Assembly (NCBI GenBank): GCA_017462265.1
Contig: JAFTRN010000027.1
Location: 1 to 33,045, forward strand
Direction of reading: 5' to 3'
From: Coprobacter sp.
Lineage (GTDB): Bacteria > Bacteroidota > Bacteroidia > Bacteroidales > UBA11471
DNA: 33,045 bases
Part shown: piece after piece, positions 17,336 to 24,996 of the stretch
How positions within the stretch are numbered: the stretch's first letter is position 1
Layout of the letters: every line of letters starts with the position of its first letter
The notes under the pieces: generated by a model
What the model was told of the DNA's origin: nothing
The model's input: the letters and a program-made list of their open reading frames with translations, nothing else
Database searches by the model: none
Made by a program: the position numbers and the translations under genes

Positions 17336-17955
17336 AAAAGTCCAACATTATCATAGGCGCGATAGTAGCTATCGCCGTCGTTACAGCTTTCATCACCGGT
17401 AACAAGTCGAGTTGGAGCGATACCGAGAGAGCACTGATAACCAACTGCAATGACTCCATTATGCACCTATGGACAATAGATAACGCCTCCGACTCTCTGT
17501 TTCTGCGGAACGTATGTGCGCCATTAACCCTCAGAGACATACAAGACGGGCTGTACGAACATCTGAAAGCAGGAATGTTGGCCACAGTCACCGATCCCCG
17601 CAACGAGGGTGTAGGTATTGCCGCCCCGCAGGTGGGAATCGGGCGTAGGCTCATCGCCGTACAGCGGTACGACAAAGCGGGCGAGCCGTTCGAGTTTTAT
17701 GTCAATCCGCGACTGATATACCTCTCCGATACGACGCAGACAGGTACAGAGGGCTGTCTCTCTATCCCCGATATGCATGGAGAGGTGGCTCGCAGCACAT
17801 CTATCATCGTGGAATACAACGACGAAACGACGTTCCTACCCCGACGCGATACCGTCAGCGGATTTACGGCGGTCATTTTTCAACACGAAATCGACCATTT
17901 AGAGGGAATTTTGTACATCGACCGGGCAATTTATGTCATTAATGAAGCTAATTAG
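17332..17955 (+). CDS. Membrane-anchored peptide deformylase
   Basis: The 207-residue protein has all three deformylase motifs: GVGIAAPQ (residues 93-100), EGCLS (Cys142) and HEIDH (His185, Glu186, His189). Ahead of the catalytic domain are a hydrophobic segment (about residues 6-22, IIIGAIVAIAVVTAFIT) and a spacer of about 40 residues, unlike cytoplasmic Def, which starts almost directly with the catalytic fold. The positive residues before the segment predict a signal anchor with the enzyme outside the cytoplasm, where the normal formyl-Met substrate would not be nascent. Active-site residues are intact. It is coupled to folC by ATGA overlap. Confidence 0.88.
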   Translation: MKKSNIIIGAIVAIAVVTAFITGNKSSWSDTERALITNCNDSIMHLWTIDNASDSLFLRNVCAPLTLRDIQDGLYEHLKAGMLATVTDPRNEGVGIAAPQVGIGRRLIAVQRYDKAGEPFEFYVNPRLIYLSDTTQTGTEGCLSIPDMHGEVARSTSIIVEYNDETTFLPRRDTVSGFTAVIFQHEIDHLEGILYIDRAIYVINEAN

Positions 17956-18003
17956 GCTCATTTTTACACAAATAATACTATCTTCGCAAAAAATTAGAAT
18001 AAT

Positions 18004-18423
18004 ATGAGAAAATTTGTATTCGCCACGATGGTACTATCGGCCATTATGCTGGCAGCATGTAGTAACGACAGCCGCACCTTGGAGGGTAGCTGGCTCATCG
18101 ATAGCGCGTATGGTACCCCCGTGACCATTGCCGATACCGCTTTTATCACCTTCGAAGAGGGTATGGTGAAGGTTCACGGGTGCAATGGTTGTAACCGTTT
18201 CTTCGGACCTTGTACCGTAGAAAACAGCACTATCTCGCTGAAAAATCTGGCTACCACCATGATGGTTTGCCCCGACGCACCCTCCGAAGCCGAAATAATG
18301 AAAGCTTTCGCCGAAGCCGAGACTTATAGTGTAAAAGAAAGCAACGGAATAGACAAACTCTACCTCTACAACGGCGATAAAAAAGAGGTTTTGTCACTCA
18401 CCTACACCCCCGAAACGAAATGA
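18004..18423 (+). CDS. META-domain (HslJ-like) lipoprotein
   Basis: The 139-residue protein has a lipoprotein signal with LAAC (Cys19) and then a META domain: LEGSWLIDSAYG, HGCNGCNRFFG, and a METMMVCPDA-like segment (NLATTMMVCPDAPSEAEI). META/HslJ proteins are small envelope proteins with no agreed biochemical role, some linked to antibiotic resistance or stress. A possible -7 box, TATCTTCG, lies at 17979-17986. Its stop overlaps the start of the nitroreductase gene by four bases. Confidence 0.87.
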   Translation: MRKFVFATMVLSAIMLAACSNDSRTLEGSWLIDSAYGTPVTIADTAFITFEEGMVKVHGCNGCNRFFGPCTVENSTISLKNLATTMMVCPDAPSEAEIMKAFAEAETYSVKESNGIDKLYLYNGDKKEVLSLTYTPETK

Positions 18424-19052
18424 AAAAGACAAATTGGTTGGCGGCAGCCTGCCTGAGCGCCCTGTTGGCTTCGTGCCAATGCAACGAACAGAAATGTTGC
18501 GATGAGAGTAAATATCCCAACGCTGTCATCGAATCTATCATGGAACGTCGCAGCATACGAAAATATCAAGACCGTATCGTACCCCGCGAAACCCTGCAAC
18601 TGCTTGCCGAGTGTGGTGTGAACGCGCCTAATGCCATGAACAAACAGCGGTGGCAAGTGCGCATCGTAGATAATGCCGCATACATCGATGGTATTACCGA
18701 CGTGTATAAAAAGCACAATCCCAAAGCAGCCGCAGATGCCAACTTCAAAAATATGTTCCGTAACGCGCCGGCTGTGATATTCGTGGCCTCCAACGGCGAG
18801 GGTATGACCGAAATCGATTGCGGATTATTGGGACAGAACATCATGCTTGCCGCACAATCGATGGGGTTAGGTACTTGCTGTCTCGGTAGCGCCACAGCCT
18901 TCATGAACAGTAATACCGATGCCGCACCCTATGTGCAACAATTGGAGCTGCCCGAAGGTTATAAACTGCTCTATGCCATCGCCGTAGGCTATCCCGATGA
19001 GCAACCCGACGCCAAGCCCCGAGACCTAACCAAAATAAAGTTTGTGGACTAA
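18420..19052 (+). CDS. Exported nitroreductase-family lipoprotein
   Basis: The 210-residue protein joins a lipoprotein signal (LLASC, Cys19) with a Cys-rich start (CQCNEQKCC) to a nitroreductase fold: MERRSIRKYQ at the start (FMN-binding Arg residues), a DCGLLGQNIMLAAQSMGLGTC helix, and a closing AIAVGYPDE. Nitroreductases are FMN and NAD(P)H enzymes of the cytoplasm in most cases, so a lipid-anchored version raises the question of its electron donor. It is translationally coupled to the META lipoprotein. The stop codon TAA is the first part of a dispersed repeat. Confidence 0.88.
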   Translation: MKKTNWLAAACLSALLASCQCNEQKCCDESKYPNAVIESIMERRSIRKYQDRIVPRETLQLLAECGVNAPNAMNKQRWQVRIVDNAAYIDGITDVYKKHNPKAAADANFKNMFRNAPAVIFVASNGEGMTEIDCGLLGQNIMLAAQSMGLGTCCLGSATAFMNSNTDAAPYVQQLELPEGYKLLYAIAVGYPDEQPDAKPRDLTKIKFVD

Positions 19053-19110
19053 GAAGCTGTTTGAATTTTCTTGAAAAATTTATTACGGTTTCAAAAAAAG
19101 AAATTTCGGG
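19050..19110 (+). repeat. Dispersed 3' repeat (AAGAAGCTGTTT family)
   Basis: Beginning with the stop codon of the nitroreductase gene (TAAGAAGCTGTTTG), about 60 bases closely match 12480-12543 read on the minus strand, including TTCTTGAAAAA and a TTACGG(T/C)TTCAAAAAAA stretch. Confidence 0.75.
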
Positions 19111-19159
19111 TTCTTTTTGCGGACGCTTGTGCCAAGCGTCACTACGTAATATCTATATT

Positions 19160-19441
19160 ATGAAACGATTGCGCACCATCATCGCCTGTATGGCGCTCAC
19201 CTTGATTGCCGCCACTTCTCTGTGTGGACGACCGGTAGAGAAGAAACAGCCCCGACCACCGAAACGGTTGCCGGTGGTTTTGGTTTGCACAGGTAGTACC
19301 AACAAGGTGTTTCATACACAGCAAGAGTGTCCGGTTTTGAAGCAATGCGACCAGAAAATCAAAATCGTCACGCTAAGCAGAGCCCAAAATGCCGGTCGTA
19401 CCCATTGCGCACTATGCAGCCTCTTCAACAGCAGTAAATAA
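19160..19441 (+). CDS. Small exported protein with a Cys/His Zn-binding-like motif
   Basis: The 93-residue product has a signal peptide (residues 1-21) and a Pro-rich linker (QPRPPKRLP). The C-terminal half reads STNKVFHTQQECPVLKQC, then ITL-type sequence (IVTLSRAQNAGR) and THCALC. This matches the shape of Ada-type and nuclease-tail metal-binding modules (Y/FH-x4-CPxL ... SLxEAxxxGxxxCxxC). Likely ligands are His52, Cys57, Cys83 and Cys86. Start 19160 is chosen because the longer frame begins inside the repeat at 19050. Function is unknown. Confidence 0.7.
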   Translation: MKRLRTIIACMALTLIAATSLCGRPVEKKQPRPPKRLPVVLVCTGSTNKVFHTQQECPVLKQCDQKIKIVTLSRAQNAGRTHCALCSLFNSSK

Positions 19442-19863
19442 TTTTACCATAATTCCTAAATATTGGTGTCCGATAAAGATTTTAAAAATTTTCGGAAATC
19501 TATGATTTAAGATAATTTATGCGATAAAATAAAAAGAGGGGCTTGAGTTTGTGTTATAAAAAGATTGCCGTTAGGTAATCGATTTTTACAGCCCCGTATA
19601 AGCGAGCCGGTAGGCGAGCGTAATGCGGGGAACATAGGGTATTCGTAATAATCAATGCCTTTAGGTATTGGACCTATATATAGGCGTGATAATCATTATA
19701 GTCCGATACCTACGGCATCGTAATTCCATAGTCAATTTTACCCCGCATTGCGCCGATAAATCGGCTTATACGGGGCTGTAATGTCTTATGCCGATGGCAT
19801 AATGAAATCTTAAAAACAGTAAGTCGTATTTTTATCGGACACTAATAAAATTTAAACAGCTTC
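19442..19863. other. Non-coding spacer between convergent genes, mostly a MITE-like element
   Basis: These 422 bases contain no credible gene. A 383-bp inverted-repeat element fills 19463-19845, and a copy of the AAGAAGCTGTTT motif follows on the minus strand. Confidence 0.8.
19463..19845. mobile_element. MITE-like palindromic element of 383 bp
   Basis: The ends are 15-bp terminal inverted repeats: TTGGTGTCCGATAAA (19463-19477) and TTTATCGGACACTAA (19831-19845), with one mismatch. Inside, an 18-bp perfect pair (19586-19603 with 19764-19781) encloses a second pair around TAATGCGGGG (19621-19630 with 19741-19750). Small hairpins of the form N3TRCC-loop-GGYAN3 lie at 19563-19580, 19653-19670, 19704-19720 and 19786-19802, and CCTATATATAGG is near the centre. 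There is no transposase; it resembles a non-autonomous element whose family I cannot name. A related left end lies at 4709. Confidence 0.8.
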
Positions 19864-19866
19864 TTA
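19846..19866 (-). repeat. Dispersed AAGAAGCTGTTT motif at the addA stop codon
   Basis: On the minus strand TAAGAAGCTGTTTAAATTTT starts with the TAA stop of the helicase-nuclease gene and runs straight into the MITE-like element. This is the same arrangement as at the nitroreductase stop (19050). Confidence 0.75.
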
Positions 19867-22800
19867 TACCTCAGTGATTTTTCCTTCGGTTACATACCAT
19901 AGATACCCTTTGGGGTTATAACCCATCATTTCCAACAGGTTCATGTAATTGCGTACTTGCGATAAATATTGTTTCTGCACCTCTCCAAATTTATAGTCGA
20001 TGACGATTGCCGTATTTCCTTCGAGTATGATGCGGTCGGGGCGATAGACGGTCTGGCGTTTTTTTGTATGAAGCGGGACTGAAGCGGGAACTAAAATGTC
20101 CCGTTCGTTAAGCACCTTTAAGCCTGGTTTGAACCATTCGCGAGCGATGTCGGTATCAATCCTTTCTCGTAGAAGGCCCTCTATATCTTCACCCTCTTCG
20201 TGTGTGATTATGCCTTTGAGTATATGGGCTCTCACGGCATTACTTATGTCGTCGATGGTATTTATGCTACTGAGTATGTTGTGGTATATCGTTCCTCGAT
20301 GTCGGCCATCGCTACCATCGAAAAAGCTTTTCCCTTGCAGTCGCAGATGTAATCGGTCGCCGGGAATGACCGAGCGGTATGGAACGATGTTATCGGGCGT
20401 GCTTATTACCTTATCGTGTCGGAAGCTCTCTTTTTTACCAAAGCTGTACACACCGCTATCGGCGTCGAAGTCCTTACCGAGGTTTGTATATGGGAATTGA
20501 TTGAGATTCTCGGGCTGCACCTCGGTTTGCAGGCAGGTATATAGTAATTTCCCTATGTTTTTAGTGTTACTTTTGAGAGAAGACGAGAATATGTAAAGTT
20601 CGTTTTTGGCACGCGTAAAAGCTACATAGGCGAGGTTCAGATTGTCGATGTATGAGTGTATCTGCTCGGTAAGATAGGCCTTTGCATAGCTTGTAGTCGT
20701 TAATTTCGATTCGTACTTTATCGGCACGAAAGGAATCTGATTAAGAGACTGAGGGGTCTCGGCCCATAGAATTTGGGCGTGTTGATTGCTGTGATCGAGG
20801 CCCCAATTGCAGAACGGAATAATTACCGTGCTGAACTCCAATCCTTTGGACTTGTGTATCGTCATGATGCGTATGGCGTCGAGACCTTCGGGGGTAGCCA
20901 GCGATTGCGTGCAGCCTTTGTCGTGCCACCATTGTAAGAACGAGTTGAGATCCGACGAACGTCGGTTGGTAAACTGCAAAACGGTATCGAGAAATGCCTG
21001 TATGAATACATTCTCGTTACCGATATTGTCGCACGGATACAAATCGATGATTTTTTCACAAATCTCATACAGAGAGTCGCCTCGTAACTTCTCTATGGGG
21101 TGTAATATCGCTTCAGAGTCGTTTCGCAATTTGTCGCACACGCCCGATATCGTCGGCTTTTTGTCTCGGGTACGAGCCGCCTCGATATGGTATAGAGCCA
21201 TGAATTGTGCTAAGGGTACTTGTGGCGTGTTGAGATAGTCGAGCAGGGCGATAATGAGCTGTACCGTAAGGGAATTGCTTATATAGAGGGCTTCGTCGGA
21301 GATAATGTCGTATCGGTATTTATCTCTTTCTGATGCCTCTTTCATCAGATATTGTACGATGGTGTTGCCTTCGTTTTTGGTGCGTACCAGTATGGCAATG
21401 TCGCTCAATGCCACCCCGCGGTCTTGCAGGTCGCGAATGGTGGCGGCGAGTTGTTGCAGTATAAGATCTTGGGCGGTAAGCTCGTAGTCCTTGTCGTCGG
21501 AGAAAAATCGGGCCTCTACATAGCCGCTGTCGGCCGTGGAGTGTCGGCCGATTTTTTGTGCCGCATCGCTATATGCCGATACTATTTTATGCGAAAGATC
21601 ACTATCGGTCTCTCGCTCTTTGTTGAATTCGTCTTGTAAGGTCGATGCCGCCAGTGTAAAGAAGGCGTTGTTGAATCGTATTACATTGCCGCAGCTACGC
21701 CAATTGGTGTCGAGCGAGTTTTCTTTCAGCTCGCTTTTGTCGAAGCAGTTGGGCAACTTATCGTTGAGCAGTTTCCAGTCGGAGTTGCGCCAGCGGTAGA
21801 TACTTTGTTTCACATCGCCCACAATCAGATTGCTTTCGCCCCGGGCTACGCTGTCTTTGATGAGCGGGTAGAAGTTTTTCCATTGGGTAACAGAGGTGTC
21901 TTGAAACTCGTCGATGAAGAAGTGATCGATATAAGTACCTATTTTCTCGTACACAAACGGGGTATCGTCGTCGTTGATGATTTGTCGCAACAGTTCGTTG
22001 GTGTCGGAGAGTAGCAATGTGTCATGGTCGTTTTGATAATTCTTTATCTGAGTGACTATGTCATTGAGAATACCCAGCGTGTAGAGAAATTTCCGCGTTC
22101 TGATAGCGGTTTGATACTCTTGGCATATCTCTGTATTATCATAGATTTTAATAATGGCATTTATTTCGGCCTGAAATTGCGCCTCAATGGCTTTCGCGCC
22201 CGATATGGTACCACTGTCTGTCCCTTTGGGGAACCAATGGGACGCGTCGTTTTCTGCAATAGATTTTATGCGAGAGCCCGGTAATGTGTCGTATTTGCCA
22301 TTAGCCCATTTGGTGAGTTGTGCTGCTCCTGAAGCATTACCATATTTAAAGTCTGTGACATTAATGTTTGCGCTATCTAATAATGCAAGAGCCTTGTCGG
22401 CTTGCTTTTTGACATCGTTTTCAAACGTGAACTTGATGCCGTTGAGTTTTTTTATGTACTCTTCGATCTTACGCTTGTCTTTCAGCAGTTCATGCAGGTC
22501 GTTTTGATGCTCTTTGTACTCCTCCTTGAATATCTCGGTGGCCAATTTGTCTATTTGTCCGCGAAACGATTTATAGGAGTCTTCCTCTATTTGCTGTTGA
22601 GCGAAAGATACGAGCCAGGCCAGCAAATCTTTATTATCTTCCTTTTCCAACTCGAAAAACATACGATCTATCGCTTCGGCGAGTATATGCGAGCTGTCGA
22701 GCTCAATGTTGTATCCGCCCGATATACCTATTTCGTGAATAAAGGCTCTTGTGATTTGTTGAAAAAATCGGTCGATGGTACTGATGTTAAACCCCGAGAA

Positions 22801-23133
22801 GTCGTGTAGCAGGGTGTATAATTGCTCTGCCGCCTGAGCCTTCAGCTCATCGATATTGCCGGTGATGCCGTTTTGCCCCAACAGGTCTTTGAGGTAGTCC
22901 GATTTCTCGGGTGTATGAGCCAGTATGTCGAGTTCTTTGATGATGCGCTGTTTCATCTCGTCGGTGGCTTTGTTGGTAAAAGTCACGGCAAGAATACGAC
23001 GATAGAGCCGTTTGCGTTCATCAGGTAACAGATTGTCGCTCTGATTGGGGGGCGATAACAGTATCTTGATGTACTCGAATGTGAGCCTATAGGTCTTACC
23101 TGAGCCGGCAGAGGCACGATAGACATTGAGCAT
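19864..23133 (-). CDS. AddA/RecB-like UvrD helicase-nuclease
   Basis: The 1089-residue protein has the UvrD-type helicase motifs in order: YRASAGSGKT (Walker A, residues 5-14), AVTFTNKATDEMK, DEFQDT (about residue 408), VGDVKQSIYRWR, TNWRS, TIHKSKGLEF (about residue 758) and YVAFTRAKNELY. A RecB-family nuclease domain ends it, with HRGTIYHNIL and VIDYKFGE (about residue 1046) followed by QVRNYMNLL. This is the layout of AddA-type subunits that process double-strand DNA ends for recombination. AddB is not in the window. It lies 10 bases after the SUI1 gene, in one operon. Confidence 0.9.
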   Translation of the reverse strand: MLNVYRASAGSGKTYRLTFEYIKILLSPPNQSDNLLPDERKRLYRRILAVTFTNKATDEMKQRIIKELDILAHTPEKSDYLKDLLGQNGITGNIDELKAQAAEQLYTLLHDFSGFNISTIDRFFQQITRAFIHEIGISGGYNIELDSSHILAEAIDRMFFELEKEDNKDLLAWLVSFAQQQIEEDSYKSFRGQIDKLATEIFKEEYKEHQNDLHELLKDKRKIEEYIKKLNGIKFTFENDVKKQADKALALLDSANINVTDFKYGNASGAAQLTKWANGKYDTLPGSRIKSIAENDASHWFPKGTDSGTISGAKAIEAQFQAEINAIIKIYDNTEICQEYQTAIRTRKFLYTLGILNDIVTQIKNYQNDHDTLLLSDTNELLRQIINDDDTPFVYEKIGTYIDHFFIDEFQDTSVTQWKNFYPLIKDSVARGESNLIVGDVKQSIYRWRNSDWKLLNDKLPNCFDKSELKENSLDTNWRSCGNVIRFNNAFFTLAASTLQDEFNKERETDSDLSHKIVSAYSDAAQKIGRHSTADSGYVEARFFSDDKDYELTAQDLILQQLAATIRDLQDRGVALSDIAILVRTKNEGNTIVQYLMKEASERDKYRYDIISDEALYISNSLTVQLIIALLDYLNTPQVPLAQFMALYHIEAARTRDKKPTISGVCDKLRNDSEAILHPIEKLRGDSLYEICEKIIDLYPCDNIGNENVFIQAFLDTVLQFTNRRSSDLNSFLQWWHDKGCTQSLATPEGLDAIRIMTIHKSKGLEFSTVIIPFCNWGLDHSNQHAQILWAETPQSLNQIPFVPIKYESKLTTTSYAKAYLTEQIHSYIDNLNLAYVAFTRAKNELYIFSSSLKSNTKNIGKLLYTCLQTEVQPENLNQFPYTNLGKDFDADSGVYSFGKKESFRHDKVISTPDNIVPYRSVIPGDRLHLRLQGKSFFDGSDGRHRGTIYHNILSSINTIDDISNAVRAHILKGIITHEEGEDIEGLLRERIDTDIAREWFKPGLKVLNERDILVPASVPLHTKKRQTVYRPDRIILEGNTAIVIDYKFGEVQKQYLSQVRNYMNLLEMMGYNPKGYLWYVTEGKITEV

Positions 23134-23143
23134 GATGATGTGT

Positions 23144-23494
23144 TTATATGATACGACAACGGGTATAACCCTCTTTTACAAGGATTTCTTTCACTTTCTG
23201 GCGAAGGTCGCCTTGGACCAAAATTTCTCCGTCGCGACACGAACCTCCGACTCCGCAACGCGTTTTCAGCAATTTGGCCAATTCTTTCAAATCGTCGTCG
23301 CTACCCACAAAACCGGTGATGATGGTGGCCGATTTACCGTTGCGGTGTCGCCTGTCGAGCTCTATGCGCAGGGCTTGTTTCTCGGGGGCGAGCGTCTCTT
23401 CTACAGGCTCCTCCTCCTCGGATTGATATGCAAAATCGGGGTTGGTGGAATATACGATATTCAAGCGGCTTTTCCAATCGTTGTCTTTGTGCAT
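23144..23494 (-). CDS. SUI1/YciH-family translation factor
   Basis: The 116-residue protein ends with the SUI1 fold: GKSATIITGFVG, LKELAKLLKTRCGVGGSCRDGEILVQGD and LVKEGYTRCRII. An acidic N-terminal stretch (QSEEEEPVEE) precedes it. Bacterial YciH/SUI1 proteins are homologues of eIF1 that may affect start-codon fidelity; their role is little defined. It is first in a two-gene operon with the AddA-like gene and has a good promoter at 23535-23566. Confidence 0.92.
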   Translation of the reverse strand: MHKDNDWKSRLNIVYSTNPDFAYQSEEEEPVEETLAPEKQALRIELDRRHRNGKSATIITGFVGSDDDLKELAKLLKTRCGVGGSCRDGEILVQGDLRQKVKEILVKEGYTRCRII

Positions 23495-23534
23495 GATTTA
23501 CAGATGTCGTTAGTTACGTGTCAAATAATTTCTT

Positions 23535-23566
23535 CAAATTTAGTGCAGAATGTGCAGTTTGCCAAA
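23535..23566 (-). promoter_or_regulatory. Promoter of the SUI1-addA operon
   Basis: On the minus strand TTTG (23566-23563), 20 bases, then TAAATTTG (23542-23535): a full consensus match, 40 bases before the ATG. The region between the boxes contains the direct repeat GTGCAG-N3-GTGCAG on the plus strand (23544-23558). Confidence 0.78.
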
Positions 23567-23574
23567 AAAAATAG

Positions 23575-23582
23575 TACTTTTG
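23575..23582 (+). promoter_or_regulatory. -7 box for rex
   Basis: TACTTTTG fits TAnnTTTG and lies 77 bases before the rex ATG. No TTTG is found at the standard distance. It is only nine bases from the -33 box of the divergent SUI1 promoter, so the two cannot easily be occupied together. Confidence 0.55.
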
Positions 23583-23659
23583 TTCCACGAAAGACAAAGA
23601 TATGCGTTATATGCGTGATTCTTTGTGTGAATCGTAGCCCTGATTTTATTCTTATAGAA

Positions 23660-24316
23660 ATGCCTATTGAAAATACACGAAATACAATAACTCTGCCCGA
23701 ACCCTCGTTGCGCCGATTGCCGTGGTATTTGGCTTACGTCAAATTATTGCGCGACAGGGGAGTGGAATATGTGTCATCGACTCAGATATCGAAAGAGATA
23801 AATGTTGATTCCTCGCAGATAGCCAAAGATCTATCGTTTATAAATATTACCGGTAAAACCCGTGTAGGCTATGAAGTGGCATCGCTGGTCGATGCGTTGG
23901 AGGCGTTTCTGGGGTTTGGAGAGATGCACAAAGCCGTGATTTTCGGGGTGGGAAGCCTCGGTGCGGCCTTGTTGCAAGACTCGGGTTTGGCGCAGTATGG
24001 AATGAAGGTTGTAGCCGGATTCGACGTTTCGCCTACGGTGGTACATACCCGCATAAATGGTATTCCGGTGTATGATGTTGCCGACTTCCCCCGCATACAG
24101 AGAGAGTTAGACGCGCATATAGGTATCCTTACCGTGCCGGTGGATATGGCGCAGAAAGCGTGCGACGATATGATACGGGGCGGTGTGAAAGCGATATGGA
24201 ATTTCACCCCATATCGTATAAAGACACCCGAAAACATTGTGGTGCAGAATACCTCTATCTATGCTCATCTGGCTGTAATGTTTAATCGGTTGAATCACCT
24301 CGAACAAGATAAATAG
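23660..24316 (+). CDS. rex: Redox-sensing repressor Rex
   Basis: The 218-residue protein has an N-terminal winged helix (SLRRLPWYLAYVKLL, VSSTQISKEINVDSSQIAKDL) and a Rossmann domain with FGVGSLGAAL (about residues 95-104) for NAD(H). Rex represses fermentation and respiration genes until NADH/NAD+ rises. Start 23660 is chosen over a longer frame because the extra N-terminus lies antisense to the SUI1 gene and promoter and is not family sequence. It heads a run with the FAH hydrolase, porU, porV and ispF. I saw no convincing TTGTGA-N6-TCACAA-type Rex site next to it. Confidence 0.95.
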   Translation: MPIENTRNTITLPEPSLRRLPWYLAYVKLLRDRGVEYVSSTQISKEINVDSSQIAKDLSFINITGKTRVGYEVASLVDALEAFLGFGEMHKAVIFGVGSLGAALLQDSGLAQYGMKVVAGFDVSPTVVHTRINGIPVYDVADFPRIQRELDAHIGILTVPVDMAQKACDDMIRGGVKAIWNFTPYRIKTPENIVVQNTSIYAHLAVMFNRLNHLEQDK

Positions 24317-24345
24317 GTTTGTGGTAATATAGAAAAGAGACTTTT

Positions 24346-24963
24346 ATGAAGATATTTGCGGTAGGTTGGAATTATCTCGCTCACAATAAAGAGATGAATC
24401 GTGCGTTATTACCAAAAGAACCGGTTCTGTTCTTGAAGCCCGATACGGCGATATTGAAAGACGGGAAGCCGTTTTTCTACCCCCCTTTCTCGGAGCGGAT
24501 AGAGTATGAAACCGAATTGGTCGTGCGTATTTCACGATTGGGGAAAAATGTGGCACCCCGTTTCGCACATCGTTATTACGATGCTGTAACGGTGGGTATC
24601 GACTTTACCGCAAGAGATTTGCAGTCGCGTTTACGTGCCGAGGGCGGCCCGTGGGAAATATCCAAGGGGTTTGATGGCTCGGCGGTCGTGGGCGACTTTG
24701 TGCCGGTATCGGAACTCGAGCGTGGTGTGCAGGATTTGCAATTCTCTTTGCACATCGACGACAAAGTGGCACAACAAGGTCATACGGCCGATATGATATT
24801 CCCTATCGATGAGATAATTGCTTACATCAGCCGATTTTACACGTTGCGTATGGGCGATTTGCTCTTTACCGGTACACCTTGCGGGGTGGGGCCGGTGGCT
24901 ATCGATAACCATTTGCAGGGTTTCTTGGGTGATCGCAAGTTGCTCGATTTCCATGTGCGGTGA
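24346..24963 (+). CDS. Fumarylacetoacetate hydrolase (FAH) family protein
   Basis: The 205-residue protein is a compact FAH-family enzyme: FAVGWNYLAH at the start, ExE metal ligands Glu55 and Glu57 in EYETELVV, Asp86 in TVGIDFTARDLQ, a Lys in WEISKGFDG, and the closing GDLLFTGTPCGVGP. Members hydrolyse, decarboxylate or isomerise beta-diketo acids (acylpyruvase, oxaloacetate decarboxylase and similar) with Mg or Mn. The exact substrate is not decidable. It lies 29 bases after rex and 33 before porU. Confidence 0.9.
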   Translation: MKIFAVGWNYLAHNKEMNRALLPKEPVLFLKPDTAILKDGKPFFYPPFSERIEYETELVVRISRLGKNVAPRFAHRYYDAVTVGIDFTARDLQSRLRAEGGPWEISKGFDGSAVVGDFVPVSELERGVQDLQFSLHIDDKVAQQGHTADMIFPIDEIIAYISRFYTLRMGDLLFTGTPCGVGPVAIDNHLQGFLGDRKLLDFHVR

Positions 24964-24996
24964 GCGGGCCGGTTCGTATAGTCGTATAGTGATTAT

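Noticed and set aside
19463..19845. CRISPR array.
   Set aside because: The repeats are inverted and irregular, with no constant spacer length and no cas genes nearby; an inverted-repeat element explains them better.
23126..23659. N-terminal extension of Rex in the same frame.
   Set aside because: It is antisense to the SUI1 gene and crosses both promoters; Rex homologues start near MPIENTRN.
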